Source of the DNA: Anaerolineae bacterium
GTDB taxonomy: Bacteria; Chloroflexota; Anaerolineae; B4-G1; SLSP01
Length of the DNA stretch: 6,772 bases
Reading direction: 5' to 3'
Assembly: GCA_021107605.1 (NCBI GenBank)
Contig: JAIOSN010000016.1
Span: forward strand, 1 to 6,772
Part shown: piece after piece, positions 1 to 6,088 of the stretch
Layout: each line of letters begins with the position of its first letter
Numbering within the stretch: position 1 is the first letter of the stretch
Made by a program: the position numbers and the translations under genes
The notes under the pieces: model-generated
Told to the model about the DNA's origin: nothing
The model's database searches: none
What the model saw: the letters and a program-made list of their open reading frames with translations, nothing else

Positions 1-396
1 ATGTTCAGCTACCACACGCGAAGCCAGGGTGCTAGCCAACTCACCAGCTTGATGCCCTCCCATACCATCCGCTAATATGAACAGACCAAAAGTGGGTATA
101 GCGTTCACGCTCTGCTGTTCGGACACAAAGATAAATAACCCATCCTCGTTATGGTCACGCACCTGCCCCACATCCGTGATCCAGCCGGCATTGAAAACAC
201 CCGAGACTAAGGATGCTGTAGCTGCTGCTTGGGGAACGGCTCCTGCCTCCAGCTCCTTACACGGCTCATCCTCAGAAGTCACCGTTGTTTTTCCCTCCGT
301 TGCATCTCCAGTGGACTCAGCTTTAACCTTGAAATCAGCTTCTTCTGACACAGGAGCCACAGTAAACCAACGACGTATGCGAGTAATTAAATCCAT
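1..396 (-). CDS. PP2C-family Ser/Thr protein phosphatase, N-terminal part (cut by window edge)
   Basis: This is a partial gene: 132 codons read leftward from the ATG at 396-394 and run off the window with no stop. The signature begins near residue 72 with W-I-T-D-V-G-x-V-R-D-H-N-E-D (E84, D85). It continues with F-G-L-F-I-L-A-D-G-M-G-G-H (D110, G111), which ends in Q-A-G-E-L-A-S. In the PPM/PP2C family these two blocks supply the metal-binding acidic residues of the phosphatase that removes phosphate from Ser/Thr. Residues 1-70 are an unusual extension: a short basic start (R-I-R-R-W), then an acidic, Ala/Thr/Glu-rich, probably disordered stretch. No transmembrane segment is visible in the part seen. 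An AGGAG at 409-405 lies 8 nt before the ATG and supports the start. The gene sits 25 nt downstream of the Ser/Thr kinase on the same strand, so it is probably co-transcribed and reverses that kinase's phosphorylations. The pairing of substrates is inferred. Confidence 0.9.
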   Translation of the reverse strand, partial: MDLITRIRRWFTVAPVSEEADFKVKAESTGDATEGKTTVTSEDEPCKELEAGAVPQAAATASLVSGVFNAGWITDVGQVRDHNEDGLFIFVSEQQSVNAIPTFGLFILADGMGGHQAGELASTLASRVVAEH

Positions 397-421
397 ATTG
401 GGTTCTCCTCTCAGCACCGGC

Positions 422-2563
422 TTAGATAGGAATAGCATAAATATAATGGTCCAAGGACCCTAAGTAAATGACATCGTCCATGATCACGGGAGTAGCAGTA
501 ATAGCCCCTTCCATCTGGTAAGTCCAGCGCAGGGTCCCGCCCCGTGCTTCCAAGCAATAGAGTATTCCATCCACGCCTCCGACATATACGTTCCCTTGAT
601 GCACTATGGGAGAACCAGTAATTTGTGCTTCTACTTGGTAGCGCCAGACCAAACGCCCTTCCCTAGCATCTAGGGCATAAATATAGCCATCAGCAGAACC
701 AAAAAAGACTGTATTTTCTGCCACGGTGGAAGTCGAGACAATCGGGCCGCCGGTGCGATATCGCCAAGCAGACCAACCAGAACGTGCATCTAATCCGTAA
801 AAATTCCAATCTAGAGACCCAATGAAAACCAGACCCTCATAGAGCACTGGGGAAGCCAGTATCCCTCGGCGTGCACGGAAACGCCAACGGATCTCACGAT
901 TCAACTTCATCGCGTACACCACCCCCGCCTCGCAGGAAAAGATGATCATATTGTCCGCCAAGAGAGGGCGACTCCGTATCCGCCCTTCTGCTTGATAGGA
1001 CCAAGCTTTGCGACCACTGGCTAAATGCAGCGCATAGAGATTCCGATCATCAGAGCCAATGAAGACATGTCCCAGATCAGCGTAGGGAGAAGAATAAATG
1101 TTCCCTTGCAACGGGACCGACCAAACCAAACGCCCAGAACGGGTCTCGACCGCATACACCACCGAATCTGTAGAACCAAAAATCACCATATCCTCAACGA
1201 CTAAGGGAGTAGTTCCGATCCCATGTTCCGCAGCATATTTCCAGACAAACTCACCCGAGTCGGCTTCCAGCGCATAGACATTGTGATCATACGAGGGTAC
1301 AAAAACCCGTCCAGCGGCTACCGCCACGGAAGCCCGTATCTCGTCCTCGCAGGCAAACCGCCATAACGGCTTGATCGCGCCTCCCGAGAAGGCCGTTGTT
1401 TGCCCGCTATCCCACCGGGGACTGTATCCGCGAGCAGAAGGGAGGCCCAAAAAGGCTCGCTTCAGTTCCTCCGCCGACCCCCATCGCTTGTTAATATCGT
1501 ATTCCAAGGCTTTATTGAGTACCTCCACCAACTCACGGGAGACGGTGGGGTTTTTCTCATGGATAGGCCGCTCGTGAAAGGAGAAAGGGGGTTCCAGACG
1601 GGGATCTTGCTTGCTCAAAAGATGGTGCATAGTGGCCCCTAACGCATAAATATCGCCACGCGGTTCGGCTGAACCCCGATATTGTTCTGGCGGGGAGTAT
1701 CCCTCGGTGCCCACCATGGTACCCTTCACTCCACTACGGAAGAGTTTGGCAATTCCAAAATCTATTAGTCTGATTCTATCGCGCTCATCCAAAATGATAT
1801 TCGATGGTTTCAAATCACGAAAAATGACGGGATGCGGTTCATGATTGTGAAGATAAGATAATACATCGCAAATCTCTATACCCCAATCCGCCACGCGCTC
1901 TTCAGCAATAAAGCCCGGGGTATCAGCCAATACGGCCTCCAGATTCCGCCCTTCGATGTATTCCATCACCAAATAACTACGACGCCCCTCAGTAAAGTTA
2001 TCATAGACAGCGGGGATGGCCGGATGGCTTAACGTCGCTAGAATACTGGCCTCACGTTCAAAGTTGCGGATGATCATCTCCCGTACCTCTTGATCACGGG
2101 CCGTGTTGATCATCTCCTTGACCGCACAGAAACGAGTTACACCAGTAAAACGCAAATCTTGGGCTTTATAAACCGCCCCCATACCCCCGACTCCTACCAC
2201 ACCCAGTATCCTATACCGACCTTCAAGCTCCGTTCCCTCAGACAGCAACCCTTCGACATGAACGGAGTCGGCAATTGGGGATTTTGCGGGAGCCGGGTTA
2301 CGCTTTTGAAGACGTTGAACCTGACGAGTAGCCAGCTCTACCTCGTCGATTTGGGGCTTTGCGGGAGCCGGGTTATGCTTTTGGAGACGTTGAACCTGAC
2401 GAGTAACCAGCTCTGCCTCGTCAATTTGGCCCACCTCGGGCGGGAGAACAGGCCCGAAATCTGGTGAGCGGTTGGCCTCCAAAGAAAGCGGGGGGCGCAA
2501 CAGTTGCGAGAGACCTTTGATCCTCCGTGTTACCATTTTCTTATCTTGTTTCTCATCTGCCAT
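422..2563 (-). CDS. Soluble Ser/Thr protein kinase with C-terminal eight-bladed PQQ-type beta-propeller
   Basis: A 713-residue protein that transfers phosphate from ATP to Ser/Thr of target proteins. Residues 1-45 are basic then Pro-rich. Residues 46-95 are a duplicated 25-residue linker unit. Residues 117 to about 372 are a PknB-like kinase: glycine loop G-V-G-G-M-G (124-129), ATP lysine K149, probable helix-C glutamate E171, catalytic loop F-R-D-L-K-P-S-N (D250, K252, N255), D-F-G (268-270), P-P-E (291-293) and structural D304. The usual His of HRD is Phe248. After a short linker, residues 399-713 hold eight repeats of about 39 residues. Each pairs a (V/I/F)-x-G-S-x-D-x-x-x-Y-A-L strand with a later x-W-x-Y/F strand. 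The first W strand (L-W-R-F, 400-403) precedes any Y-A strand, and the last Y-A-I-P-I ends the protein. That arrangement suits a ring closed by both termini. No signal peptide or membrane segment is seen, so the whole protein should be cytoplasmic. An AGAGG at 2575-2571 lies 7 nt before the ATG. The PP2C phosphatase gene follows. Confidence 0.95.
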   Translation of the reverse strand: MADEKQDKKMVTRRIKGLSQLLRPPLSLEANRSPDFGPVLPPEVGQIDEAELVTRQVQRLQKHNPAPAKPQIDEVELATRQVQRLQKRNPAPAKSPIADSVHVEGLLSEGTELEGRYRILGVVGVGGMGAVYKAQDLRFTGVTRFCAVKEMINTARDQEVREMIIRNFEREASILATLSHPAIPAVYDNFTEGRRSYLVMEYIEGRNLEAVLADTPGFIAEERVADWGIEICDVLSYLHNHEPHPVIFRDLKPSNIILDERDRIRLIDFGIAKLFRSGVKGTMVGTEGYSPPEQYRGSAEPRGDIYALGATMHHLLSKQDPRLEPPFSFHERPIHEKNPTVSRELVEVLNKALEYDINKRWGSAEELKRAFLGLPSARGYSPRWDSGQTTAFSGGAIKPLWRFACEDEIRASVAVAAGRVFVPSYDHNVYALEADSGEFVWKYAAEHGIGTTPLVVEDMVIFGSTDSVVYAVETRSGRLVWSVPLQGNIYSSPYADLGHVFIGSDDRNLYALHLASGRKAWSYQAEGRIRSRPLLADNMIIFSCEAGVVYAMKLNREIRWRFRARRGILASPVLYEGLVFIGSLDWNFYGLDARSGWSAWRYRTGGPIVSTSTVAENTVFFGSADGYIYALDAREGRLVWRYQVEAQITGSPIVHQGNVYVGGVDGILYCLEARGGTLRWTYQMEGAITATPVIMDDVIYLGSLDHYIYAIPI
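2279..2428 (-). repeat. 75-bp tandem duplication inside the kinase gene (two copies)
   Basis: Two adjacent 75-bp units (2428-2354 and 2353-2279 in reading direction) encode kinase residues 46-70 and 71-95. Each begins Q-I-D-E-x-E-L-x-T-R-Q-V-Q-R-L and ends N-P-A-P-A-K plus one residue. By hand alignment they differ at 7 of 75 bases, all transitions, and at 4 of 25 residues (A/V, V/A, H/R, P/S). The length keeps the frame. Each unit looks like a short charged amphipathic helix followed by a Pro-Ala hinge, placed just before the kinase domain. The function is unknown. It could be a spacer or a docking element. Confidence 0.9.
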
Positions 2564-2592
2564 AGCTCAGCCTCTCCCCTAAAACCACTTTG

Positions 2593-2620
2593 ATTATAAG
2601 AGGAGTCCAAAGAAAAGCAA
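2593..2620 (-). promoter_or_regulatory. Predicted sigma-70-type promoter of the kinase/phosphatase operon
   Basis: Reading the minus strand, TTGCTT (2620-2615) lies 16 bp before a perfect TATAAT (2598-2593). The expected transcription start is near 2586, which gives a 5' leader of about 23 nt containing the AGGGGAGAGG ribosome-binding stretch (2580-2571). The -10 box is perfect. The -35 matches only at TTG, so the assignment is moderate. Confidence 0.5.
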
Positions 2621-2702
2621 ACGAACATGCAGCTTATTGATTAGGGACCTCTTTAGACTACCGGAAGACAATGTTGCTTCACAGACACGCCTCACGGGTA
2701 AT

Positions 2703-2730
2703 TTGTAATTCCTATAATTTATGCTATCCT
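2703..2730 (+). promoter_or_regulatory. Predicted promoter region of the threonine-synthase-REC / histidine kinase operon
   Basis: This AT-rich stretch offers two readings. TTGTAA (2703-2708) with 16 bp to TATCCT (2725-2730) gives 4 of 6 matches in each box and a start near 2737. Alternatively, the perfect TATAAT at 2713-2718 is the -10, but nothing like TTGACA sits 16-18 bp upstream of it, which would fit an activator-dependent promoter. Either reading gives a leader of roughly 80-95 nt before the ATG at 2818. I saw no T-box or threonine-type attenuator motif in that leader. Confidence 0.4.
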
Positions 2731-2738
2731 ATCCAAAT

Positions 2739-2758
2739 CCTAATTCAGCCTAATCAAG
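2739..2758 (+). repeat. Two-copy 10-bp direct repeat near the predicted transcription start
   Basis: CCTAATTCAG (2739-2748) is followed directly by CCTAATCAAG (2749-2758), with 8 of 10 bases identical. The period equals about one helical turn, and the pair lies at the predicted start of the plus-strand operon transcript. It could be a regulator-binding direct repeat. It is short enough to be chance. Confidence 0.3.
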
Positions 2759-2817
2759 AACTGGCTCCAGCTACAGTGCTAACTTAAAACGCATTCATCC
2801 AAAGAGAGGCGACGCAA

Positions 2818-4545
2818 ATGATAACCGTCTCACCAGCCATACCTATAGATATTGAACTGGAATGCGGCGCTTGTGGACACCGACAACGATATCAAGTCCC
2901 TACACCAGCTTGTAGCAAATGTGGCCATGACTGGATGGAAGTGCGTTATGATTACGAACGTCTCAGTCATCTCTGGTTGGACTTGTTACGCCAACGTCCC
3001 TTCACTATGTGGCGCTACTGCGAATTACTCCCCTTAAGTTCCGCTCGCTACCAAATTTCAATGGGAGAAGGCGGAACACCACTCCTGCGTCCCCAAAACC
3101 TAAACATGATGCTAGGCACGCCCAACCTCTTTATTAAAGACGAACGGCAAAATCCCACCAATTCCTTCAAAGATCGGCAAGCCAGTCTCGTCATCTCCAT
3201 GATGAAAGAAGCCAATATCACTGAGCTTACCGTAGCTTCTACGGGCAACGTGGCCATCTCCTATGCTGCCTACTCCGCTCATGCGGGTATCAAACTCTGG
3301 ACCTTCTTGCCTAGCTTGGTCTCTCCGGATAAGATGCGTGAAATTGCCATCTACGGCAGTGAAGTCATCAAAGTGACCGCCTCTTACGATACCACTAAAA
3401 AAGTTGCCGCGCGCTTTGCCCGGCACAAGGGGATTACTCCTGACCGGGGCATTCGCAATGTGGGCACGCGCGAGGGGATGAAGACCATAGCCTTCGAAAT
3501 GGCCGAACAATTGGCCGCCGAACTGGGCCCGCCAAGTCCCGATCATCCCTGGCGCGCCCCAGATTGGTATGTCCAGGCTGTCAGCGGCGGGATGGGGCCG
3601 ATCGGAGTGTGGAAGGGTTATGATGAGCTTTACCAGATGGGATTAGTGGACCGCCGTCCCAAACTCGCGCTTATTCAAGCTGCGGGTTGCGCCCCGATGG
3701 TCAACTCCTTCCGGAAAAACTTACTTGAGGTGGAACCGGTCACCGACCCCCGCACCCAAGTCATCACCATCGCTACCGGAAACCCGGGGCCGGCTTACAG
3801 CTACCTCTACCAGCTAGTCCAACAACATGGCGGCACATTTGAAGCCGTCACTGATGAAGAGACATTCCGGGCCCTCCATCTACTGGCTAAAATGGCCGGG
3901 CTTTCGATGGAAAGCGCCGCAGCCACGGCGTTCGCGGGATTATTTAAGTTATTAAGAAAAGGTGTCATTAAAAAAGACGAGACGGTCGTCGTCAACTGCT
4001 CTGGGCATACCTTTCCCGTAGAGAAATTTTTACTTGATAAAGATTGGCTCAAAGTCTTACCGGGTACTATAGCCAATACTGCGCTAACTCCAATTCCCCC
4101 CACCGCTCGTCAGAGCAAATCAGAAGGACTGCTAGGAGCTTTAGACCAGTTGGATAAGCGCTACAAGCGCATCGTGATCGTAGAAGACAATCACGATGCC
4201 GCGCGCTTGTTACGCCGTATTTTACAAACACGCGGTGACTTCCAGATTAGCGAGGCCTATTCGGGCAACAAAGGATTGGCCCTGATTAGAGCTACACGCC
4301 CCGATCTGATCATGTTGGACTTAACAATGCCTGATATGGATGGTTTTTCAGTGCTAGATGAGCTTAAAGCGGCTGAAGAGCTGAAAGATATTCCCATCAT
4401 CGTTATCACGGCAAAAGAATTAAATCGCCATGAACGGAACCGCTTGCAAGGACAGATACAGATGCTTTTACAAAAAGGGGACTTCATGCAGGAAGATCTA
4501 GTATCCGGTATCAATGCATTGATAGGTGATGAGGAAAAAGCATGA
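2818..4545 (+). CDS. Threonine-synthase-like PLP enzyme fused to a C-terminal response-regulator receiver domain
   Basis: A 575-residue fusion. Residues 16-35 form a zinc-ribbon-like element with C-x-x-C pairs (C16/C19, C32/C35). Residues 78 to about 410 are a fold-type II PLP enzyme of the threonine synthase (ThrC) family: S-M-G-E-G-G-T-P-L-L (81-90), N-S-F-K-D-R with Schiff-base lysine K118, S-T-G-N-V-A-I-S (141-148) for PLP/substrate contact, and phosphate-binding S-G-G-M-G (256-260). Family chemistry is O-phosphohomoserine plus water to threonine plus phosphate, in the cytoplasm. A sister lyase or synthase activity cannot be excluded from motifs. A linker (about 411-449) leads to a complete receiver domain (450-570): acidic pocket E456/D457, phosphoacceptor D501 in L-D-L-T-M-P-D-M-D-G, switch T531, K553. 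Plain threonine synthases end near the linker, so the receiver is an addition. GAGAGG (2804-2809) sits 8 nt before the ATG. The stop overlaps the next gene's start, coupling the enzyme to a histidine kinase. Phosphorylation control of the enzyme is inferred. Confidence 0.9.
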   Translation: MITVSPAIPIDIELECGACGHRQRYQVPTPACSKCGHDWMEVRYDYERLSHLWLDLLRQRPFTMWRYCELLPLSSARYQISMGEGGTPLLRPQNLNMMLGTPNLFIKDERQNPTNSFKDRQASLVISMMKEANITELTVASTGNVAISYAAYSAHAGIKLWTFLPSLVSPDKMREIAIYGSEVIKVTASYDTTKKVAARFARHKGITPDRGIRNVGTREGMKTIAFEMAEQLAAELGPPSPDHPWRAPDWYVQAVSGGMGPIGVWKGYDELYQMGLVDRRPKLALIQAAGCAPMVNSFRKNLLEVEPVTDPRTQVITIATGNPGPAYSYLYQLVQQHGGTFEAVTDEETFRALHLLAKMAGLSMESAAATAFAGLFKLLRKGVIKKDETVVVNCSGHTFPVEKFLLDKDWLKVLPGTIANTALTPIPPTARQSKSEGLLGALDQLDKRYKRIVIVEDNHDAARLLRRILQTRGDFQISEAYSGNKGLALIRATRPDLIMLDLTMPDMDGFSVLDELKAAEELKDIPIIVITAKELNRHERNRLQGQIQMLLQKGDFMQEDLVSGINALIGDEEKA

Positions 4546-5801
4546 CCAAAATTCTATACGTAGAAGACACCCCCGCCAGCCAGCGTCTGGTACAACGCAT
4601 TTTGATGGCAGAAGGCATTGATGTTTCTGTAGCTAGCGATGGCATCAAAGCAATTGAGCTCGCCCGTAAAGAAAAACCAGACCTGATCCTAATGGATATC
4701 AACATTGGCGGCATGGATGGCTACGAAGTAACCACCCGTCTCCGCACCATTAAAGGGTTGGAAAAGGCACCGATTGTAGCCGTCACCGCCGCCACCCTTG
4801 ATGGGGATCGAGAGCGGGCCCTGGTAGCCGGGTGCGACGGCTACATCACCAAACCCATCGATGTTGACACTTTCCCCCACCAAGTACGCGAATACCTCAC
4901 CGGCACAAAAAGGGAAAAGGTTGATTCAGCAGAGGAGCGTGCCGAGTATCTCCAGGAATACAATCAACGACTGGTCGCGCGGCTAGAGGAAAAAGTACGC
5001 GAATTGGAAACAGCCAATGAGGATCTCCAACGCGTCGAAAAGATGAAATCCGATTTCGTGATCCTGGCCGGACATGAACTACGCACCCCCCTCACCGTGA
5101 TCTACGGCTACCTCCAAATTCTGCTCAGTAACCCGGCCATCCCCGGCTTGGTGGACGCTGAAGGCACCCCCCAACACCTGCTCAAGCGGATCTCCGAAGC
5201 TGTAGAACGTCTTAGCCAAGTCATTCAAGATATTCTCAATGTCTCCCTCATTGATGCGGACCGGTTAGACCTGGCGCATGAACCGGTTTTCATGAGTTCA
5301 ACTGTCAAAACAGTACTCCACAATTTGCGCAGCTTTGGCCCCCAACGCCAGCTGATCTTCGAAATTGGCCCCGGGTTAAAAAATATACCTGTTATTGAGG
5401 GCGATCCGCGACGTCTCCATCAAGCTATCTGGAATGTGATTAGTAATGCGATCAAGTATACGCCTGATCATGGCTTGATCACCATTGATGGTAAAGTAAT
5501 AGAAAAACAGACAGCACATATTTGGATAAAAGATACTGGCATCGGCATCCCCGCAGATGAACTAACTCATATTTTCAAACGCTTCTACGTATTAGAAGAT
5601 GTCTCCCTGCACCGTTCTAGTAAAACCGCCTTCAAGGGTGGCGGTATGGGCTTGGGATTATCAGTAGCCAAAGGTATTATCGAAGCGCACGGCGGCAAAA
5701 TCTGGGCAGAGAGTGGCGGGCAGGATGAGGAAAAACTACCCGGCAGTACCATCCACCTACTGCTGCCCCTCGGCAACGTCTCGCTGGGCGACAGGTCCTA
5801 G
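4542..5801 (+). CDS. Soluble hybrid sensor: receiver domain, coiled coil, histidine kinase
   Basis: A 419-residue two-component protein. Residues 1-120 are a receiver domain: E8/D9 acidic pocket, phosphoacceptor D52 in L-M-D-I-N-I-G-G-M-D-G, T82, and K104 in T-K-P-I. Residues about 125-168 are Glu/Lys/Leu-rich and probably a coiled coil passing the signal to the dimerisation domain. The HisKA box is A-G-H-E-L-R-T-P-L with phosphorylated H178. The ATPase domain shows the N box N-V-I-S-N-A-I-K-Y-T-P (298-308), G1 D-T-G-I-G-I-P (331-337), F box F-K-R-F (345-348) and G2 G-G-G-M-G-L-G-L-S (367-375). There is no membrane segment, PAS, GAF or HPt domain, so input probably arrives through the N-terminal receiver or a bound partner. 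The ATG overlaps the previous stop (ATGA), and GAGGA (4531-4535) lies just upstream inside the preceding gene, so translation is coupled. Likely phosphotransfer targets are its own D52 and D501 of the preceding enzyme fusion. That is inference. Confidence 0.95.
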   Translation: MTKILYVEDTPASQRLVQRILMAEGIDVSVASDGIKAIELARKEKPDLILMDINIGGMDGYEVTTRLRTIKGLEKAPIVAVTAATLDGDRERALVAGCDGYITKPIDVDTFPHQVREYLTGTKREKVDSAEERAEYLQEYNQRLVARLEEKVRELETANEDLQRVEKMKSDFVILAGHELRTPLTVIYGYLQILLSNPAIPGLVDAEGTPQHLLKRISEAVERLSQVIQDILNVSLIDADRLDLAHEPVFMSSTVKTVLHNLRSFGPQRQLIFEIGPGLKNIPVIEGDPRRLHQAIWNVISNAIKYTPDHGLITIDGKVIEKQTAHIWIKDTGIGIPADELTHIFKRFYVLEDVSLHRSSKTAFKGGGMGLGLSVAKGIIEAHGGKIWAESGGQDEEKLPGSTIHLLLPLGNVSLGDRS

Positions 5802-5850
5802 TTGGAGAGCTGCGTACAGAAAGAGAACCACCATCCGTCAACTTACCGGC

Positions 5851-5878
5851 TTGTCCTTTTTAGCAGCTATGGTAAAAT
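5851..5878 (+). promoter_or_regulatory. Predicted promoter of the tRNA genes
   Basis: TTGTCC (5851-5856) and TAAAAT (5873-5878) are separated by 16 bp, with 4 of 6 and 5 of 6 consensus matches. The expected start is near 5885, about 7 nt before the tRNA-His, a usual distance for a tRNA promoter. No convincing terminator lies between the histidine kinase stop (5801) and this point, so read-through from the operon may also contribute. Confidence 0.55.
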
Positions 5879-5891
5879 ATTTCCTGTTCAA

Positions 5892-5968
5892 GGTGGATGT
5901 GGCCTAATGGTTAGGGCACCTGACTGTGGTCCAGGCGGCTGTGGGTTCGAGTCCCATCATCCACCCCA
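5892..5968 (+). tRNA. tRNA-His (anticodon GUG)
   Basis: A full cloverleaf folds by hand. The acceptor stem is 5893-5899 with 5958-5964. The extra G-1 (5892) faces C73 (5965), the identity pair specific to tRNA-His. The D stem is 5902-5905 with 5914-5917. The anticodon stem is 5919-5923 with 5931-5935, with one A-C mismatch at its loop end, and anticodon GTG is at 5926-5928. The T arm is 5941-5957 with TTCGAGT in the loop. The 3' CCA is encoded (5966-5968). It reads His codons. Confidence 0.96.
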
Positions 5969-5971
5969 AGG

Positions 5972-5999
5972 GGTCGGGCTAATTAGCTCGGCCTTTTTT
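5972..5999 (+). terminator. Terminator-like hairpin between the two tRNA genes
   Basis: GGTCGGGCT (5972-5980) pairs with AGCTCGGCC (5985-5993), a 9-bp GC-rich stem with two G-U pairs and an AATT loop, followed by six T (5994-5999). This is a classical intrinsic terminator shape. It starts 3 nt after the tRNA-His CCA and ends 7 nt before tRNA-Arg. Confidence 0.8.
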
Positions 6000-6006
6000 A
6001 CCACCA

Positions 6007-6083
6007 GCCCCTGTAGCTCAATTGGATAGAGCGTCGGACTTCGAATCCGCAGGTTACAGGTTCAAATCCTGTCGGGGGTACCA
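6007..6083 (+). tRNA. tRNA-Arg (anticodon UCG)
   Basis: A 77-nt cloverleaf folds by hand. The acceptor stem is 6007-6013 with 6073-6079, including G-U pairs at the first and sixth positions. The D stem is GCTC (6016-6019) with GAGC (6029-6032). The anticodon stem-loop is 6034-6050 with loop CTTCGAA, placing anticodon TCG at 6041-6043. The T arm is ACAGG (6056-6060) with CCTGT (6068-6072) and loop TTCAAAT. The discriminator is A6080 and the CCA is encoded (6081-6083). It reads CGA and related Arg codons. The first pair of the anticodon stem (T6034/C6050) is mismatched. Confidence 0.95.
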
Positions 6084-6088
6084 AGCAT

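Noticed and set aside
77..463. Plus-strand open frame of 128 codons over the phosphatase gene
   Set aside because: It is antisense to a recognisable PP2C domain, crosses the kinase-phosphatase gap, and its product is Ser/Thr/Pro-rich with no family features.
2737..2817. T-box or amino-acid attenuator upstream of the threonine-synthase-like gene
   Set aside because: The leader is under 100 nt. I see no T-box consensus, no run of Thr codons in a leader peptide and no terminator hairpin.
3112..3546. Minus-strand open frame of 144 codons inside the threonine-synthase-like gene
   Set aside because: It lies entirely opposite conserved PLP-enzyme motifs, and no ribosome-binding site or domain is visible.
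4100..4160. Frameshift or assembly join creating the enzyme-receiver fusion
   Set aside because: The frame is open from 2818 to 4545. The linker codes in the same frame, with no homopolymer run or abrupt composition change at the junction.
5802..6029. Short plus-strand open frame of 75 codons starting at the histidine kinase stop
   Set aside because: Most of its length is a translation of the tRNA-His gene and the hairpin after it, a familiar false gene call.
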